Assembly: GCF_900103825.1 (NCBI RefSeq)
Contig: NZ_FNIF01000002.1
Location: 754,694-818,693, forward strand
Length of the DNA: 64,000 bases
DNA from: Paenibacillus sp. yr247
GTDB lineage: Bacteria > Bacillota > Bacilli > Paenibacillales > NBRC-103111
Reading direction: 5' to 3'
Shown here: positions 43,030-50,978 of the stretch, in pieces
Layout: each line of letters opens with the position of its first letter
Numbering within the stretch: the stretch's first letter is position 1
Translations under genes and position numbers: made by a program
The notes under the pieces: model-generated
The model's input: the letters and a program-made list of their open reading frames with translations, nothing else
The model's database searches: none
Told to the model about the DNA's origin: nothing

Positions 43030-44259
43030 TCAATTCCTTACGTGATGATTTCGCGCCGCAATTTTTTGTTTGAAAATCATTTTTTTCCATATAAGCGGAA
43101 TACCGCCAATAAGGTATAAATAGCGACCATCGATGGCTTTTTTCAATAAAGCAGCGAATTTCCCTTTCACTTTCTTTACCTTCAGGATACCGATTGCTTC
43201 CCCGCGACCTAACGATGCCACAGTTCCTTTGTAATCATAAGCAAATGGTCTCAGCGGTTTCCCACGTAAGGTGCAGATCAAATTCCTCGCCGTATTATAG
43301 CCTTGTTGAACCGCTATTTGGGCATTTGCAGGATAAGGCGTTCCTTCCGGGCTCATGACAATGGAGCAATCTCCCGTAATAAACACATCTGGATACTGTA
43401 AGGAACGCAGGTAATCATCCACTTTGACGCGGCCTCGCTGAACATCGAAGCCTGCTTGCTGCAGCAAGGAGTTGCCTCGGACGCCCCCCGACCAAATGAC
43501 AGTGCCTGAACGAATAAATTGGCCATCCCCCAATAGGACGCCATCTGGCGCGCAAGACTTTATCGGTGTTGACAATTTATATTGAACCCCTTTGCGACGC
43601 ATCACTTCCATGCCGTATTCCACAAGATCATTTGGCAAACCTGGCGGTAGAGCTGTAGGGGAAGCTTCAACATTAATGATTTGAACAAGGTCCGGATCAA
43701 CATCATAAGTCCTGCTAAGCACCGGAATCTGATCGGCCAATTCACCGACAAACTCAGTGCCCGTAAACCCCGCGCCTCCAACGACGAAAGTCAGATACTC
43801 CTTATGCTTGGAATCTAATTTATATTTGGCAAACATATATTCAATGTGCTGGCGGATGAACCGAACACTGTTAATGCTGTGAATTGACATGGCATTTTCC
43901 CGTAAACCAGGAATGCCGAACGTTTCCGTCTCACTTCCTAAGCCCACAACCAGGTAATCGTAGGAGAGCACGTCCTCCGTCAGGACGACCTTTTTTTCTT
44001 CAGGCAAAATCTCCACCACCGTCGATTTCACAAAGTGAATCTTACGCTCATCGATCAATTCCGAAATGGCCACACGCGCATTCTCATGATGATCCGTACC
44101 AGCTGCCGGCATATGCAGATGCGTCGTAATGTAATGATAATCGTGTTTATTAACCAGCGTGACATCCATCTCATCTAACCTGATTTGTTTCTGCAGTCTG
44201 ATTGCAGTAACAATCCCGCCGTAACCTGCACCCAGTATAACCACTTTCGGTTTACTCAT
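43030..44259 (-). CDS. ndh: Type II NADH dehydrogenase / NAD(P)/FAD oxidoreductase
   Basis: A 409-residue flavoprotein with two Rossmann folds: VVILGAGYGGIVTAIRL for FAD at residues 6-22 and FVVGGAGFTGTEFVGELAD for NADH near 160. TGDCSIV and ANAQIAVQQGYNTARNL are the second FAD site. A C-terminal amphipathic, basic region (GGIPLIWKKMIFKQKIAARN) should attach it to the membrane, where it passes electrons from NADH to quinone without pumping protons. A TGTGA-N6-TCACA box lies 82 bases upstream, fitting redox control. Confidence 0.88.
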   Translation of the reverse strand: MSKPKVVILGAGYGGIVTAIRLQKQIRLDEMDVTLVNKHDYHYITTHLHMPAAGTDHHENARVAISELIDERKIHFVKSTVVEILPEEKKVVLTEDVLSYDYLVVGLGSETETFGIPGLRENAMSIHSINSVRFIRQHIEYMFAKYKLDSKHKEYLTFVVGGAGFTGTEFVGELADQIPVLSRTYDVDPDLVQIINVEASPTALPPGLPNDLVEYGMEVMRRKGVQYKLSTPIKSCAPDGVLLGDGQFIRSGTVIWSGGVRGNSLLQQAGFDVQRGRVKVDDYLRSLQYPDVFITGDCSIVMSPEGTPYPANAQIAVQQGYNTARNLICTLRGKPLRPFAYDYKGTVASLGRGEAIGILKVKKVKGKFAALLKKAIDGRYLYLIGGIPLIWKKMIFKQKIAARNHHVRN

Positions 44260-44341
44260 ACAAATCCTCTCCTCCGATTGAATCTTCTATTGATCTATTG
44301 AATCGTTGGTGAAAATAGCGACCAAACCAATCAGTGATTGT

Positions 44342-44361
44342 TATGTGAAAAAAATCACATA
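44342..44361. promoter_or_regulatory. FNR/Rex-type palindrome upstream of ndh
   Basis: Perfect arms TATGTGA and TCACATA flank six A, giving the TGTGA-N6-TCACA core shared by Bacillus Fnr boxes and close to the Rex consensus (TTGTGA-N6-TCACAA). Either regulator would make ndh respond to oxygen or NADH. Confidence 0.65.
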
Positions 44362-44446
44362 GTAGGTCAGGGTGTATAGATGGTTTGGCTCTCTCTTAGT
44401 ATATCGCTTTTATCACCAAAAATCACTAGAAAATTACCTATACCAA

Positions 44447-44481
44447 CAAAAAAAAGCTGCGTGTGCCCCTCACTCACAGCT
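44447..44481 (-). terminator. Terminator overlapping the end of ecsC
   Basis: Minus strand AGCTGTGAGTG...CACACGCAGCT followed by eight T; the ecsC stop codon lies in the stem. Confidence 0.85.
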
Positions 44482-45262
44482 CTTTGTCCTTGGCCTTCGC
44501 TTTGTCCTGCAATCTGCGCATGCGAAAGCAGTTTATCCCCGCTACACCCAGCTCCTCCAGCAAACCAAAATTCGCCCAAGCGCCAACGACTGCCCCGATG
44601 CCGGGAACGAGCTGCAGCATTTTACGGAAATCAATCGTATCGCGGTATTCCTGCTGCAGCTGCTGCCAATCCACTTGATCCATATAGGCAGCCGCGGGAG
44701 GAAAGGAGTCTGCAATGCTAGGCCAATTTTTGATGGTATGAAGCAGATCCGGCTTCTTGGTTGGACTGGAGAAGGCTAGCTGGAATACATACAGAATGAA
44801 CAAACGCTCTCTGTAATCCTTGGTCGAGTAACCATAAGCATGAGCAAGCTCGAACAGGAATTTCAATTTAATGCCAATCAGAATCGGGAAGTCCGCAAGT
44901 CCTAACAAAATGCCTCCCGCTCCAGTACCCGCTCCTTCGGCGGCGGCAATTTTTTTGTAAAGTGATAACAATTCCTCTGCCTTAACATCGCTATCCGCTA
45001 ATGAGGCGCCATAGAGCGGTTCATTTTTGGGGATGTAATTTATTCCGAACAGGGTCGTTTGCACGATCCCTTTGACGGTTGCAGTTATTGTCTTATGGAC
45101 CTTATCAGGAATCATTTTATTGATGCTGGTTTGAACGGACTTAGAGGCTCTCTCCATGATGTTAGGCAACTTTTGCTGCCGGATTTCCCAGCGTTTCACT
45201 TGTCTTAACATCTGCTGCTCGTAAATAGTGTACGCTGTTTCCATCTTCGTCACCGCCGTCAA
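44474..45262 (-). CDS. EcsC family protein
   Basis: A 262-residue protein of the EcsC family. It shows the hydrophobic Gly/Ala-rich core (AAAEGAGTGAGGILLGLADFPI), LKFLFELAHAYGY and the end LVPGIGAVVGAWANFGLLEELG. In Bacillus the family name comes from the Ecs transporter operon, but no EcsA or EcsB is next to it here. It is probably membrane-associated; its function is unknown. Confidence 0.87.
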   Translation of the reverse strand: MTAVTKMETAYTIYEQQMLRQVKRWEIRQQKLPNIMERASKSVQTSINKMIPDKVHKTITATVKGIVQTTLFGINYIPKNEPLYGASLADSDVKAEELLSLYKKIAAAEGAGTGAGGILLGLADFPILIGIKLKFLFELAHAYGYSTKDYRERLFILYVFQLAFSSPTKKPDLLHTIKNWPSIADSFPPAAAYMDQVDWQQLQQEYRDTIDFRKMLQLVPGIGAVVGAWANFGLLEELGVAGINCFRMRRLQDKAKAKDKEL

Positions 45263-45355
45263 TGTTCTTAGTCAAAGTATAATATACGAGGCGGTTGGTC
45301 TCAACATGACCTGATATAGCAAGAAAAGCAGCTCTTGATAAGCAGCCGCTTTCCT

Positions 45356-47029
45356 TTAGGCTCGAAAATAAATAAGTAGTCCAAAACCAAAAACGCCAAG
45401 AATAACGAGAATCGTATCCTTGCGCTGCCATCGCAAAGTGTTTTTCTTCAGCATCAGCTGTTTACCGTCGATTTTTTTCATTTCCATCGCTACTGTCATT
45501 TGCTCTGCCTTATGAAACATCGCGAGCAGCAGGGGAACAACCAACGCCGGGATATCACGCGAACGAACGGCACCTGGGCGAATGGCCGCTTTTCCTCTAG
45601 CCCGTACGATCGCAGAGAACCGCTGCCACTCCCCCAAAATCAGCGGAATAAAGCGGAAAATAAGCGAAACGGCCAAGGAAAACGATTCAACCGGGAGCTT
45701 GGCTTTTCTAAAATAGGCCAAGGCCCAGTTGAGTCCCTGTACAAGCTGTCCGTAAGGTGTAGTTACAGCTAGCCAGTAGCCGGCCATGAGGACGAGAAAT
45801 AACCTTGTCAGCGTGAGTGCCGTACTCCAGCCGCGCTCCAGCGAGAAGTTAAGCGGAAGTTGTCCTTCGGCTGTTGACCAATCCAGCCCTGCCAGCAGGA
45901 TTGAAATGAACATGAAGATCAGGAATGGCACGGAAATCTTCCAGCTGCCGCGATGTACGGAGCGCGGGAGGCCGAGAAACATGAGGCCAAGGAGCAGGGT
46001 GGATACCGCGAGGCCGCTCCACAGCTGCTGCTGCATCATTCCGATGACGAGCAGCAGGTAGAGCAGCCACTTCGCGCGCGGGTCGAGCCGCAGCAACGCG
46101 GCCTGCGGCGGCTTTGGGGCCACGCCAGCTTCGCGCGTGGCCTGCGGGCTCGGCGCTGCCGCATGCGGCGCCAGCTCGGGGCTGGCGCTGGCGCGTTCGC
46201 GCAGCGCCGCAGCGATCGCCGGCGCGGCAAGCTCCGGCGTGAGCAGGTCCGGCGCGATGGCGATGCCATAGCGCGCCAGCTCTATAGCGGCCTCCACGCA
46301 GCTCGGGAGGCCGACACCCGCGCGCGAGAGCAGCTCCGGCGCGCGGCAAAGCGCTTCCGGCGAGCCGTCGAAGACAAGCGCGCCGCGGTCTAGAACGATG
46401 ACACGGTCCGCGAGCGGAAAGAACGTGTCCAGGTCGTGCGTGGCGATGACGAAGCCGCCACGGTCTCGCTCGCGAATGAGGCGCAGCAATTCGCGGACGG
46501 CTGCCGCCTCGAGGCCGGCCGTTGGCTCATCCATGAGGAGCCAATCCGGCGCCGTGGCGAAGGTTGTGGCCAGCGCGAGCCGGCGCTGCTCGCCGCCGCT
46601 CAGCGAGAAGGGCGACCGATCCATGGCGAAGACGCCATGTGGATCAAGGTCGGCGCTCGCTTTACGGATGCGGCGCTCACGCTCGTCCGCCCCGAGCCGG
46701 TAAGGACGCAGCGAGTACGCAAATTCTTGCCGTACACTGCGCGCGAATAGCTGCTGCTCGGGGAATTGAAAAGTCAAGCCTAGTCGTAGGAGATGGGCTT
46801 CGTTTACTTTCCGCTTTTGCCATAAGGGCTGTTCATCCATCGTAATCGATCCTAAGGTTGGTTCTAGAATACCTGCCATAACCTGCAGGAGTGTCGATTT
46901 CCCTGAACCCGTATGACCAATCAACAGAGTTACCGAACCATCCGGCAGCTGGAAATGGATGTCCTTCAGCAGTTGGTGGTTAGGATCATCCTGGGCATTT
47001 ACCCGAATATTCTCCAGGGCTATGGGCAT
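45356..47029 (-). CDS. Fused ECF transporter ATPase-transmembrane protein (EcfA-EcfT)
   Basis: A protein of about 557 residues in two parts. Residues 1-250 are an ECF ATPase: Walker A GHTGSGKST (38-46), FQFPEQQLF Q-loop, LSGGEQRRLALA (143-154), LLMDEPTAGLE. After an Ala/Pro-rich linker (about 275-315, in a very GC-rich stretch) comes an EcfT-type membrane domain (LLRLDPRAKWLLYLLLVIGM, with the coupling motif ARGKAAIRPGA). In most genomes these are separate genes. It overlaps the first ATPase gene by 10 bases and should form a biotin importer with BioY. Confidence 0.9.
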   Translation of the reverse strand: MPIALENIRVNAQDDPNHQLLKDIHFQLPDGSVTLLIGHTGSGKSTLLQVMAGILEPTLGSITMDEQPLWQKRKVNEAHLLRLGLTFQFPEQQLFARSVRQEFAYSLRPYRLGADERERRIRKASADLDPHGVFAMDRSPFSLSGGEQRRLALATTFATAPDWLLMDEPTAGLEAAAVRELLRLIRERDRGGFVIATHDLDTFFPLADRVIVLDRGALVFDGSPEALCRAPELLSRAGVGLPSCVEAAIELARYGIAIAPDLLTPELAAPAIAAALRERASASPELAPHAAAPSPQATREAGVAPKPPQAALLRLDPRAKWLLYLLLVIGMMQQQLWSGLAVSTLLLGLMFLGLPRSVHRGSWKISVPFLIFMFISILLAGLDWSTAEGQLPLNFSLERGWSTALTLTRLFLVLMAGYWLAVTTPYGQLVQGLNWALAYFRKAKLPVESFSLAVSLIFRFIPLILGEWQRFSAIVRARGKAAIRPGAVRSRDIPALVVPLLLAMFHKAEQMTVAMEMKKIDGKQLMLKKNTLRWQRKDTILVILGVFGFGLLIYFRA

Positions 47030-47871
47030 GATCCCGACACCGCCTCCGCCAGCTCTTCCATGTCGATTGGGAGCAGCCGAAGCTGACAACCTTGCTGAAG
47101 CAAACCTATGGCTGTCTTGACAACAAAAGGAGGATCAAGCCCTAACTCATTACAAGGTGTCATGACGGATAAATCGCCCCTGTCGCCCCCTTCATCCCCA
47201 TAAAAAAACACTCTCGGCTCCCCGTCAAATGTAACCCGTCCATCTCCAAATCCGAGGACACGAGTCGCATCCGCCGCCTCTTCCAACCGATGGGTAATCC
47301 ACACAATCGTCGTCCCTCGCTTATGTGCTTCACGTACGGCTTGGCGCACTTCTTTCCTTGCGGCTGGATCAAGCATCGCGGTAGGCTCATCTAAAACTAG
47401 GATCGCCGGATGAACAGCAAGCGCTGCTGCGATATTCACCAACTGCTTTTGCCCACCGGATAACGTATGAAGCGCGCGTTCTACCGGGACCGATAATCCA
47501 ACAACAGACAAGGTTTCCCGATACCACTCCGCACGCGCTTCTATTGTTAAGTCTTGAGCATTCGGCAAATAGTCTAACTCTTCCTGAACGGTGTCACCCA
47601 CGAACTGCGCATCCGGTATTTGCAGCACACCTCGGGTTATCCACTGCTCATCTTGTTTATATATGAGCTGTCCGCTAGAGAGCGGGCACAAACCTAGCAA
47701 TACACTGGCTAGTGTGCTTTTGCCGCTGCCATTGGGTCCTATGACGACAATCCACTCGCCCTCATGAATGTCCATAGAGACATCGGTCCACACTCGTCTT
47801 CCTTCCCCCGATTCTGTTCGATAGATCACTGAAGCTCTTTGCAAAGATCCTAAAATCTCTTTTTTTGACAT
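47020..47871 (-). CDS. ECF transporter ATPase (biotin importer)
   Basis: A 283-residue EcfA-type ATPase: Walker A GPNGSGKST, Q-loop IPDAQFVGDTVQEEL, LSGGQKQLVNIAAALA, Walker B ILVLDEPTAMLD and His switch WITHRLEE. It would pair with the ATPase half of the fused protein to power BioY. It starts 118 bases from bioY across a BirA operator, so both arms are probably repressed together when biotin is plentiful. Confidence 0.92.
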   Translation of the reverse strand: MSKKEILGSLQRASVIYRTESGEGRRVWTDVSMDIHEGEWIVVIGPNGSGKSTLASVLLGLCPLSSGQLIYKQDEQWITRGVLQIPDAQFVGDTVQEELDYLPNAQDLTIEARAEWYRETLSVVGLSVPVERALHTLSGGQKQLVNIAAALAVHPAILVLDEPTAMLDPAARKEVRQAVREAHKRGTTIVWITHRLEEAADATRVLGFGDGRVTFDGEPRVFFYGDEGGDRGDLSVMTPCNELGLDPPFVVKTAIGLLQQGCQLRLLPIDMEELAEAVSGSCP

Positions 47872-47919
47872 ATCTGAAATGTTCCTTTCACTTTCACAAA
47901 AGATGTGTTATCATCTGAA

Positions 47920-47952
47920 TTGTCAACCGAAACCAACAAAACAGGTTGACAA
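47920..47952. promoter_or_regulatory. BirA operator
   Basis: TTGTCAACC-N15-GGTTGACAA, a perfect 9-base inverted repeat with the spacing of Firmicutes biotin repressor sites. It lies between divergent bioY and ecfA genes. Confidence 0.9.
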
Positions 47953-47989
47953 TACATAAACAATAACAGAAACAGGAGCGATGAACAAT

Positions 47990-48601
47990 ATGAAACTCAC
48001 TCTACGCGGCGTTGTTTTCAGTGCACTATTTGCTGCTATTCTCGTTTTATTCAGCTTTGCTAAGATCTCACTCCCACTCACACCCGTGCCTATTACCTTG
48101 CAAACACTAGCCGTTATGCTTGCCGGTGGCTTACTAGGAGCACGCTATGGATTCCTTAGTATGGCCCTCGTTGTTGTTCTAACGGCAATCGGCTTTCCGC
48201 TGCTTCATGGGAATGGCGGTTTAGGTATTGTCCTTGGACCTACTGGCGGCTTTATCATGATTTGGCCTTTCTCCGCTATGCTGATCGGTCTCATTTTACC
48301 TCGTATTCGGATGAATGGCATCATGGGTTACATCGCCGCTTTTTTCGTGCTCGAAGTATTCGGCTCCCTCATTCTATATCTGGCTGGAGTTCCTTGGTTG
48401 ATGTACAAAGTACCCACCTATACATTCGCCAAGGCCATGACAGCCGCCTGTTATCCATTCCTACTAGGGGATGCAGTCAAAGCTGTGGTTGCAGCACTGA
48501 TTATTGCCCCTGTTCGCCAAGTCTTTCCGCCGCAAAGACTTACGGGTTCCTCTTCGCACAGCGTTGTACAAAGTAATAGCAACACAGATGTTAGCTTTTA
48601 A
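47990..48601 (+). CDS. bioY: Biotin transporter substrate-binding subunit BioY
   Basis: A membrane S-component of about 203 residues with six hydrophobic segments. BioY signatures are ISLPLTPVPITLQTLAVMLA, LGARYGFLSMALVV, GPTGGFIMIWPFSA and the Lys/Asp motif FLLGDAVKAVVAALI. It binds biotin and needs the ECF module encoded divergently. AGGAG fits the ATG at 47990 better than the one at 47981. Confidence 0.94.
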   Translation: MKLTLRGVVFSALFAAILVLFSFAKISLPLTPVPITLQTLAVMLAGGLLGARYGFLSMALVVVLTAIGFPLLHGNGGLGIVLGPTGGFIMIWPFSAMLIGLILPRIRMNGIMGYIAAFFVLEVFGSLILYLAGVPWLMYKVPTYTFAKAMTAACYPFLLGDAVKAVVAALIIAPVRQVFPPQRLTGSSSHSVVQSNSNTDVSF

Positions 48602-48728
48602 GATTCAGCAATTTACCTTTTTATGGACGTGAGCAAAAATGTAATGAAAATGAAATCTGATATTCATCTGCCTTTAATGAACCGTGCCTATAATAAATCT
48701 CAACCCCCCTTTAAAATAGTAAGACTTA

Positions 48729-48762
48729 AGACCCGCAGCCCGTTGCTGTGGGTCTCTTTTTG
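48729..48762 (+). terminator. Terminator after bioY
   Basis: AGACCCGCAGC-CCGTT-GCTGTGGGTCT followed by CTTTTT. Confidence 0.85.
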
Positions 48763-48781
48763 CATGTTGCTCCGAGAAAAC

Positions 48782-48825
48782 TTGGATTCCCAGCTCTTCC
48801 TGCTATAATGTATAGAAACTAAACA
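48782..48825 (+). promoter_or_regulatory. marR promoter with operator-like motif
   Basis: TTGGAT (48782-48787), 16-base spacer, TATAAT (48804-48809). Immediately after it, TGTATAGAAACTAAACA (48809-48825) matches 13 of 17 bases of a motif in front of the SDR gene (49321-49337), a candidate site for this MarR protein. Confidence 0.6.
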
Positions 48826-48841
48826 AAAAGGACGACATTTT

Positions 48842-49252
48842 ATGATCAATGATCTAGTCATTACTTATAAATTTCGGGAAATTAAAAATGCCCTCTCCTC
48901 TTATTTGACGCAAGTACTTCCCCCTTTTCACATTTCTCCGATCATGATGTATGCCTTAGAATTTCTCCGCAAGCATCCGGACTGCATCGCCGTAGACATC
49001 GCCAACGAATTCGGCCTGACTCGAGGGGCTATCACACAGCTGCTGGATAAATTAGAAGATCAGGGCCTGGTTGTTCGCAAGCCTCATCCAACTAGCCGCA
49101 GAAGCCTTCTGCTTCAGGTGACGGACAAGGGAAATACGCTCATAAACGACATCCTCCAGGCGTATAATAACAAAATTGAACAGCTCTTCACTCCTTATAC
49201 AGAAGAAGAACTTTCGCAGCTCAAAAAACTTCTGGAGAAATTACCGTTATAA
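48842..49252 (+). CDS. MarR-family transcriptional regulator
   Basis: A 136-residue winged-helix repressor. The HTH spans about residues 45-100: CIAVDIANEFGLTRGAITQL, then LEDQGLVVRKPHPTSRRSL as the wing. MarR proteins usually release DNA on binding phenolic or oxidised compounds. The next gene is a short-chain dehydrogenase, the typical kind of target; a shared 17-base motif supports co-regulation. Confidence 0.88.
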   Translation: MINDLVITYKFREIKNALSSYLTQVLPPFHISPIMMYALEFLRKHPDCIAVDIANEFGLTRGAITQLLDKLEDQGLVVRKPHPTSRRSLLLQVTDKGNTLINDILQAYNNKIEQLFTPYTEEELSQLKKLLEKLPL

Positions 49253-49256
49253 CACT

Positions 49257-49289
49257 TCAATCCCGACCTTCATGCGTTGGGATTTTTAA
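49257..49289 (+). terminator. Weak terminator between marR and the SDR gene
   Basis: AATCCC...GGGATT hairpin followed by TTTAAT. Confidence 0.5.
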
Positions 49290-49294
49290 TTCGC

Positions 49295-49337
49295 TTGACT
49301 GTTTTGTTTCATTGATATATTGTATAGTTAATAAACA
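49295..49337 (+). promoter_or_regulatory. Promoter of the SDR gene with motif shared with marR
   Basis: TTGACT (49295-49300), 17-base spacer, TATTGT (49318-49323). The motif TGTATAGTTAATAAACA (49321-49337) overlaps the -10 end and continues into an inverted repeat ATAAAC-A-GTTTAT. Confidence 0.5.
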
Positions 49338-49371
49338 GTTTATAACATTAACATTTGGAGTGATAAAATTA

Positions 49372-50211
49372 ATGAGTAAAATTATAGCAATTACCGGCGC
49401 TTCATCCGGCATCGGACTGGCGACTGCACTGAAATTTGCAGAGATGGGTTGGACTGTTTACGCAGGAACACGGAATGTGGAGCGAGATCAAGAACAGTAC
49501 GCCCATCAAGCTAATCTTCATTTTATTAAAATGGAAGTCACTAGCCCTGCATCGATGGAAACCGCTTTTGCCGCTATCGACAAGAACCACGGTCACCTCG
49601 ACGTTTTGTTCTGTAACGCAGGCTTCGGATTTTTAAGAGCTTTGGGACAAGCAACTATGGAAGAGATTCATCATGTTTTCGATACGAATGTGTATGGGGT
49701 TATGCATACGATTCGTGCAGGCTTGCCGCTTCTGCGCAAATCTGATGCCGGGCATCTAGTTGCAACAACAAGCGTTGGCGGCTTGGTCGGTCAACCCCTC
49801 AATGAAATTTATTGTGCGGCTAAATTTGCCGTTGAAGGTTTGTTAGAAAGCTTAGCTACTTACTACAAGCCGACGTTCAATATCGATGTCACGTTGCTTG
49901 AACCCGGAGCGATCGCAACCAACTTCAACAATATCGTCCTTGGCCATGTTCAAAAAACCGGCGGCATCCTAGAGGATGAATATAAGCCGATCATCACTCA
50001 GTATTTGGAAACCTTCGCCAAGCGGAATTCCGTGCCTCAAACATCAGAATCGGTTGCAGAAGTGATGGTGAAGTTAATGGACATGGACCCCAAACCACTC
50101 CGTATCCGCACTTCGGAAGCAGCGGAAGCCTTCGTCCAATATAAAGTGAGTCAAGACCCCACTGGTCTGGATGGCATGCTCAACACACGCAAGCTTCATT
50201 TGAATATGTAA
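49372..50211 (+). CDS. Short-chain dehydrogenase/reductase
   Basis: A 279-residue classical SDR: NAD(P)-binding TGASSGIG at residues 8-15, LFCNAGFG (NAG motif), catalytic TSVGG Ser and YCAAK. The substrate is not evident. The ATG at 49372 follows GGAGTGAT; the frame upstream is in the promoter. It lies downstream of a MarR regulator, which probably controls it. Confidence 0.9.
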   Translation: MSKIIAITGASSGIGLATALKFAEMGWTVYAGTRNVERDQEQYAHQANLHFIKMEVTSPASMETAFAAIDKNHGHLDVLFCNAGFGFLRALGQATMEEIHHVFDTNVYGVMHTIRAGLPLLRKSDAGHLVATTSVGGLVGQPLNEIYCAAKFAVEGLLESLATYYKPTFNIDVTLLEPGAIATNFNNIVLGHVQKTGGILEDEYKPIITQYLETFAKRNSVPQTSESVAEVMVKLMDMDPKPLRIRTSEAAEAFVQYKVSQDPTGLDGMLNTRKLHLNM

Positions 50212-50222
50212 AAATCAAATCA

Positions 50223-50266
50223 CATACCACTTCGGAACTTAATAAGGTTCTGCAGTGGTATTTTTA
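50223..50266 (+). terminator. Terminator after the SDR gene
   Basis: ATACCACT...AGTGGTAT with inner GAAC/GTTC, followed by TTTTA. Confidence 0.85.
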
Positions 50267-50280
50267 TTCCGAAAAAAAGG

Positions 50281-50556
50281 TGGGGATTTCACGTTGGCAA
50301 AGGGGTGCTGCTCAAAGGCGTTCTGGGCATTGGCACCCCTTTAATTGCAGTCATCCTTTGGGACATGTTCCTATCTGCAAAAGCTTCAATAACCGTCTCT
50401 CAGCCTCTTCGCCTTATCCTAGAGCTCGCTATTTTCGCAGCTGCAATCACTTCCCTTTACGCAGCTGGCAAACATTCTCTCGCTGTTAGTTTTGCACTTC
50501 TTTACATCCTTCATCACATTATGCTGTTCTCTGGGTACAATAAATGCACTTTTTGA
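50281..50556 (+). pseudogene. N-terminally truncated YrdB-like (DUF2568) membrane protein
   Basis: The frame encodes WGFHVGKGVLLKGVLGIGTP followed by hydrophobic segments matching the second to fourth helices of the YrdB/DUF2568 family (FLSAKASITVSQPLRLILEL). The first helix, about 35 residues, is missing: upstream in frame there is only the SDR terminator and no start codon. A GTG at 50305 could give an 83-residue product but has no proper ribosome site. Confidence 0.65.
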
Positions 50557-50672
50557 TCCTACACACAATTTCCCATAATGTTACGATAGGATGTCCATAA
50601 TCTTTCGATACAGTAAAGAAGTAAGGGAAACACATTCCCTTCAATTACATAAATCGAGAGGAGTTTTCTAAA

Positions 50673-50834
50673 ATGAAAACACAATGGAAACGTCGCGCAA
50701 GTCAAGCTAGCCTGCTAGCTTTAATGGTAACAATGGCCTTCGGAGCTGTAGGAGGCGCATCTGCTGCTGACTCAAATACCGAGACGAAACCAGGCATCGC
50801 CGTATCAACTGCACAGCCCGTTATGGCAACGTAA
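50673..50834 (+). CDS. 53-residue secreted peptide precursor
   Basis: A short gene with GAGGAG eight bases before its ATG. It encodes a classical signal peptide: basic MKTQWKRRAS, hydrophobic LLALMVTMAFGAVGG and a cleavage site after ASA. A mature peptide of about 22 residues, ADSNTETKPGIAVSTAQPVM plus AT, would remain. The family is not recognised. It could be an exported signalling peptide or the truncated start of a longer secreted protein. A terminator follows at 50926. Confidence 0.6.
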   Translation: MKTQWKRRASQASLLALMVTMAFGAVGGASAADSNTETKPGIAVSTAQPVMAT

Positions 50835-50925
50835 AATTAGCTGGAGGATTTCCTTCTAAGTACTGTGGGGGGGTATGTGAAGCTTATCCCCCAACCCAAT
50901 ATATATAAATTCTTATATGTAAATA

Positions 50926-50962
50926 AAAAGCGCCCAGGAATTTTATTCCAAGGCGCTTTTTT
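50926..50962. terminator. Bidirectional terminator between the peptide gene and the EamA transporter gene
   Basis: AAAGCGCC...GGCGCTTT with inner GGAA/TTCC and T-runs on both strands. Confidence 0.8.
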
Positions 50963-50978
50963 AGATTTTCCGAGTTTG

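Noticed and set aside
45849..46845. Several long open frames on both strands opposite and across the EcfA-EcfT gene
   Set aside because: They are caused by very high GC and lack of stop codons; their proteins are Arg/Ala-rich without family features and no ribosome sites precede them.
47881..47990. Biotin-unrelated operator (CRP-like) reading of the bioY upstream repeat
   Set aside because: Arms, spacing and gene context match BirA exactly.
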